Assembly (NCBI RefSeq): GCF_028769735.1
Contig: NC_088172.1
Span: forward strand, 62,589,075-62,653,074
Direction: 5' to 3'
DNA length: 64,000 nt
Origin: Zonotrichia leucophrys gambelii
Taxonomy: Eukaryota; Chordata; Aves; Passeriformes; Passerellidae
Of the stretch, positions 59,173 to 64,000 are shown in pieces (the first letter of the stretch is position 1; each line of letters begins with the position of its first letter). Position numbers and translations under genes: made by a program. Under the pieces are notes generated by a model. It saw only the letters and a program-made list of their open reading frames with translations. It was not told where the DNA came from and ran no database searches.

Positions 59173-62100
59173 CTGATGTTCAGGAATCATGGTGAGATGG
59201 TCTAACAAGACCACCACTTGTTAGATGGAAAAAATTCCATTACAGACAACATTACAGAGCTATGGTTTCATTTTTCTTCCAGTCACTCTTCAGAGGTACT
59301 GAAAGGAGAGGTGAGATTCCTGTAATTTTCTAGTGTCCTACTGAATAGGAGGTTTTCATATTGGAAGAATTATCTTTCTGTACTTGGAAATCTATATGTA
59401 CTCCAGCTGAAGGTATAATAAGCCAGACTAGTGAAGAAAGCTGCAGTTCCAGGGCAGAAAAGGCAAAATAAAATTTTCACTTGGCCTGGCTAGCCTCTAT
59501 AATAGATGGAGTGAAGAGAATAATGTTAAAAAAATGCAGTATTTTGGTGAACTAGAACATTTTTTCAGATGCAATGCAAGGCCAAATGCCAGATGATGCA
59601 GACGGAAAAGCCATAGAGTCCTTCTCTAGCAAATGGACCTGGATTCATACCATCCAAGGTGCCTCAGCTTAGCAATGTACTACATAAAGGTTAATAATAC
59701 TCTGTTGCTGAAGGGGCACTCAGGTGCTTGAAGGGACTTGAGATCCCTGAGGCTTCACAGCTGAGGATGCTGGAAGAGATGGGGGATGCCATCCTTCACA
59801 AAAGGCTTCCAGAGGCCCACTCCCCCAGTGGGAATCTGAATGTTTCACTCAGGCAGGGGAAGGGTTTTGAAGAAATGAAGGGAACATTGCATCAGTCTCT
59901 AACTGCTTATGAAATGAACAGCTTCAGCAAATGAGTAAACAGCTCCCAGCTCCAAGGAGAAGGGACACAATTTACAAATTAACAAACCAAAAGCAGCCAA
60001 CACCAGCCCTAGGTAGGAAGGAGCTTGGTCAGCTCATATCTCTGTCAGAAACATGAGGAACAGGGAACAGATGAGGCAGCCACAGGAGACTTTGTGTAGG
60101 CTTGCTTAGCCAAGAGACCCAAATGATATGGCAGTGACCATGAAGCCATAAAGTAAATGAGGCTCTTTTCTTTAAACTCGCTGAGTTGTAGCCCTGACCC
60201 CAAGGACTGGGAAACAAACCAACAGGAGGGTTTTTTCCTTTTCTACAGCCAGGATGAAGAGAAGCAGTCTTCACTGTCACCCAAAGGAGGCGAACAAGGT
60301 AATAAAACCATATGGTTTTGCCTTCCCCATGTTTGAATCAGATTCTCCGGAAAAAAGCTGCTATTCGGAAAGCTATTTTAGCATTGTAAAACAAAAAATG
60401 CTCGTACATGAGTGTGTGAACACATACATGAACCTGTCTGCCCATCAGCTCATACCTTAACATTATTTCCCTCCAAAAGTCCTTATGATGTTCACAGACA
60501 ACATTATGCAGTTGTAGGGTTTTCCAGTTTATGATGCCCTGTTCATATATCTCTGTTGCTGCCAGCCTCCACCTTTGGCTATTTGTCCCTTTTTATCACT
60601 TACAGCTTTGTCTAGCAAGCAAGGGTGGCCAGCTCCTGGAGACCTGGACTGAACAGGATCCTCAGCCAGGTACATGTGCATTTATATGAGGCTGCCTTTT
60701 CATACAAACACAAACAATCCTGGGAAATCTGGACACAGTCCATAACCACTAGGCAGCTGGACAAATAGGTTTTTTCCACTTCTGTAGTACTGTCAGGCTC
60801 CAACACTTCTCACTGTATCATCTGTCTTTATTGAGAGCTGTTAATTATAGCTACAAAGTCTGTTGCCATACATGCACTTTCCTTTTTTAAAGCAGCTTTA
60901 AAGGTAGATGCCTTCAAGGTATTTCGACATAGATGTGGGCTGGAAAAAACAAAAGCAGAATTCCTTATCATTCCTTCTTGGGTCTTGTAGTTATTTTTGT
61001 TGCTGCTGTAAACATTGTGGAGAATCTATCTAGGACAGTCCCCATTTAATGAGTTTGTGCACTGGGGGTCAGGGTACTTGGTGTGGTGACTAAGGTAAAC
61101 AACATTCTGCAAAATGGCCACCTGTGAAACCTTCTGCCATGTATGATGATTGGAGAAACAGCAAATCCATGCTCACCTCAGCTTTCTGCTTCTTCCTCTA
61201 TGCAGTAAACACGATCTTATGCTCTTTTTCCAGTCCTTTTTTGTCCTTTGCCAGCCATAAAATACAGCTACTTCTACTGTCTGTGTGTGCAGGTCATGCC
61301 TGGAGGCAGGAGAGGGAGGAGGTGACCTGAGGTCCCTTCAGCCTGTCTTGATTTTGTCCCAAGGTCTCAGAGAGTGCAGAGAGGTCAGATCATCTTGGGT
61401 GGGACCAGCAGAGGCAGATTTGCTCTTGAGCTCTCCTGAGAAAAGCCCTAGCAGTGTGGGAGCTTAGCAGCTTGCTTAACTTACCAGAGGCAGTGATAAT
61501 GAAATGCAGTTTAACTACTGACCAGAGAGAGCATTTGGTGCTGCAAGACACAGCATTTTTTCCCAAGCAAAAGCCATTACATAAATACATCGTTTCATAG
61601 CACATGCCCTGTCTGCAGGTAACAAGAACAATTATTTCTCCTTCTAGTCCTTGCCTCAAGCACTGTTACCTCATAGGAGGCAGATAATATAATTATTTTG
61701 AAGCATCTGTTCAAGCCACAGCAGAGGAGACAAAAGTAATGGAACAACAAGACAAAATTACAGGACATTACTTAATTCAATCATCCTTGGAATGATTTTG
61801 CAAACCAGGCTCAAGATTAAAGAATGTGGGTCTGTCCTGATCAGGCAGTAGCCAATTTTTATTCCCAATCAGCACTTCACTGAAGTCCAAAAGCCCAGAA
61901 GAGGTGATTCTGAAGAGAAGAAGGCTCTTCAGATTAAGGGAAAGCTTTTCACAGGACACAAATGTTTAGCTCTTTTCAGAACATCACAGTCTGAAAAACA
62001 AATGTGAACTCCAAGTATAATCTGTGAGGTTAAATTAGAAAGGATTGGTGTCCTAAAGAAGGACCCATGATCATTTTCTCACAAAAGCTAAAACATGAGT

Positions 62101-63350
62101 TCTCAGAGATAGTGTTAGCTACCTGAATAGAAGGAATTAGCAAATTAGTCAAACAGAACTTTAAAAGAAATCTCTCAAAGGTATTTCCAGGAAGTTTAGA
62201 AAGGGAGGTAAGCCTATAAATTCCACCTTATGTTCCTGGGCCCACCATGCAAGCTTACCATTGTGAGAGCTACCTCCAGAGAAGATAGGACTGGGCCCTT
62301 AATTTTGTGGCTTTCTGGCAGCCACTCACATCAAGAGCCTGATGCAGGTACCAAGCTCCACACCATGCATTTGAGGGAGGGACAAACTATCACTTCCCCA
62401 TGGTCCAGGAGCAGTTTTTTAAGCTTTTCAATGGAAGGCGTTGAGAGGAGCAGTATCTCAATTCTAGTTAGGTGCCTAAATCTGGGATAGTGGAGGGCTC
62501 CCACTAGCTGCCAGTTTGACCACAGCTTTTTCTCTTTCTCCTCACCATTCCCTGCTGTTTACCTTACACACCTCACATTTGTGTTTCTGCTGTAGGTTTT
62601 GCTCTCCCTCTGACTTCTGTAGGGAAACCAGACATTCAGCTCCAAGCTGGCAGTGCTGGAATATGCAGTGTGACACCGAGAAGCCAGCTGTGTCACATTT
62701 CCTCCCTAATCCAACCCTTGGTACTGTCTTCAGAAGAGTCTTATGTGAACGTGAGGCTCCTCTAGAAAAACTCTGGAGCTGTTATTTTCTCAGGAACAGG
62801 CAGCCTGTAGAGCATATTTGTGAGATCTGGCTGAGAAAATTTTTCAGGGGGCATGAAGACCAAGAGACCATGACATTAATTTTAATCACCTAAGAACACA
62901 AGTCTGCCCAAAGAAGCAGCTGAAACCACGACTCATGCAATCACCTGGCCATGGTACAGCACAGCTGTATTATGTCAAGGCAGCAGCAAGAAGCCACCTC
63001 CAGAGCCCCTGTGGGGTGACAGCACACCAATCCCACCTCCCATGGGGACACACTTCCCTCTTCAGAAGGCAAGAAACAGCAGCTACTGCAGGTTTCATTG
63101 GGAAGTGGTAACAGAAGTTAACAGCAGCATCACCCTGAGCTCTGTGGCTTGGGCTTCAGCGGAGCTAAGCCCAAAGGGATGCTCCATGACCAAGCTAGAT
63201 GCCCTACGGACAGCAGGTTGGACACTGGACACACATCCACCAGCACCACCACTACCACAAATGCCATGCTGCTCCAGCAGAAGGCTTCACTACTACTGCT
63301 GCTTGCTCTTTGTACAATTTGGCCTTGTCTTCAGCCAGGACCTCTGGCAG

Positions 63351-63386
63351 AAAAGTGCATATTCACTGAAAAGTGCATATTCACTG
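63351..63386. repeat. Perfect 18-bp tandem duplication
   Basis: AAAAGTGCATATTCACTG occurs twice head to tail without mismatch, which suggests a recent duplication. Confidence 0.95.
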
Positions 63387-64000
63387 GAAACAGTCAGAGA
63401 AGTGATACAGTCAGTGCTCCATCAATAACACAACACCTCCAGCACCTCTCAGATATCTGCAGGAGAGATAAAGATGACTACAAGTATCATAAACCTCTTG
63501 TACAATATCCATATCTTTTAATTAATTATTTTGATACCAAGCACAAAGGTGACGGATGACTGTGGACATCAAACTGAGCTCTTGCTGTAGATATCAAACT
63601 GATTTAATCTGGAGTTACTCCTAACTGATCTCTGTCAAACTCGGGTAAGAATCAGATATTTTATCTTTTAATTTCAATTGTTTATTTTGTTTCTTGGTTG
63701 TTTTTTACTATTATTTTTATTTTCTCCAAGAAGCTCATGTGAACTTGAAATGTAAAGTTATTTTATTTTGAGAAGCACAAAGTAAATAGGTATTATTTTA
63801 AGGATAATGTTCTGAATTAGACAAATAGCGTTTATAAACTGAAGTTTTTTGAAAGAAAACATGCTTCATTGGATGACATTTGCTAAAAACACTTGCATTT
63901 GTCATGTCTTGATGCCTCCACAGCTTATTTATGATTCTCTTAATGCTGTCTGCTCTGGTGGCGAAGCTTCCATCTAAGTAGTAATATAAATCAGCAGGAT

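Larger units (their letters stand above)
35833..64000 (-). other. SLC35F3: Upstream SLC35F3 intron sequence (no exon recognised)
   Basis: The missing upstream exon should encode a segment of the family resembling NWNFLFFPLYYVGHV. I looked for its reverse complement and did not find it. The human gene spans about 420 kb with very long 5' introns, so this 28 kb is read as one intron. It holds four CR1 fragments and several small tandem repeats; the rest is unique sequence with only chance ORFs. Confidence 0.6.

Noticed and set aside
1..64000. CRISPR arrays, bacterial operons, phage or plasmid features
   Set aside because: The window is intron-containing vertebrate DNA. No regularly spaced repeats or prokaryotic gene structure are present.

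Overview
This is vertebrate nuclear DNA, most probably from a bird and perhaps a songbird. The evidence is three intron-rich genes in the conserved TARBP1-COA6-SLC35F3 order (human 1q42.2), short CR1-type LINE 3' ends as the main dispersed repeat, a 650-bp LTR of a type I associate with passerine ERVL elements, and low overall repeat content. The species call is inference. The gene identities rest on protein families and on splice junctions that keep frame exon by exon.

Layout. (1) 1-9.96 kb, + strand: the last eleven coding exons of TARBP1, a tRNA Gm18 2'-O-methyltransferase. They encode the C-terminal 512 residues, with HEAT-like repeats followed by a SpoU/TrmH methyltransferase domain. One intron uses a GC-AG splice pair. 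Three introns carry perfect inverted repeats, the largest 34 bp per arm with a 3-nt loop. (2) 10.5-12.5 kb, - strand: COA6, a complete two-exon, 79-residue twin-cysteine factor for copper delivery to cytochrome c oxidase. Its promoter is a CpG island and it lies tail to tail with TARBP1. (3) 12.5-22.9 kb: intergenic DNA with a decayed gammaretrovirus-like remnant (pol 3' end plus short 3' LTR) just behind the COA6 promoter, and an ERVL-type solo LTR on the - strand. (4) 22.9-35.8 kb, - strand: the last five coding exons of SLC35F3, a DMT-superfamily membrane transporter linked to thiamine uptake, with an inferred 3' UTR that contains an unexplained CpG-rich, coding-like patch at 23.4-23.7 kb. 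(5) 35.8-64 kb: no exon recognised. It is read as part of the very large upstream intron of SLC35F3, carrying four CR1 fragments and several minisatellites.

The three genes are not an operon or pathway. They are neighbours by ancestral synteny: tRNA modification, mitochondrial complex IV assembly and solute transport. I found no previously undescribed multigene system. The most unusual items are the 34-bp intronic palindrome, the retroviral remnant abutting the COA6 promoter, and the CpG-rich coding-like patch downstream of SLC35F3.
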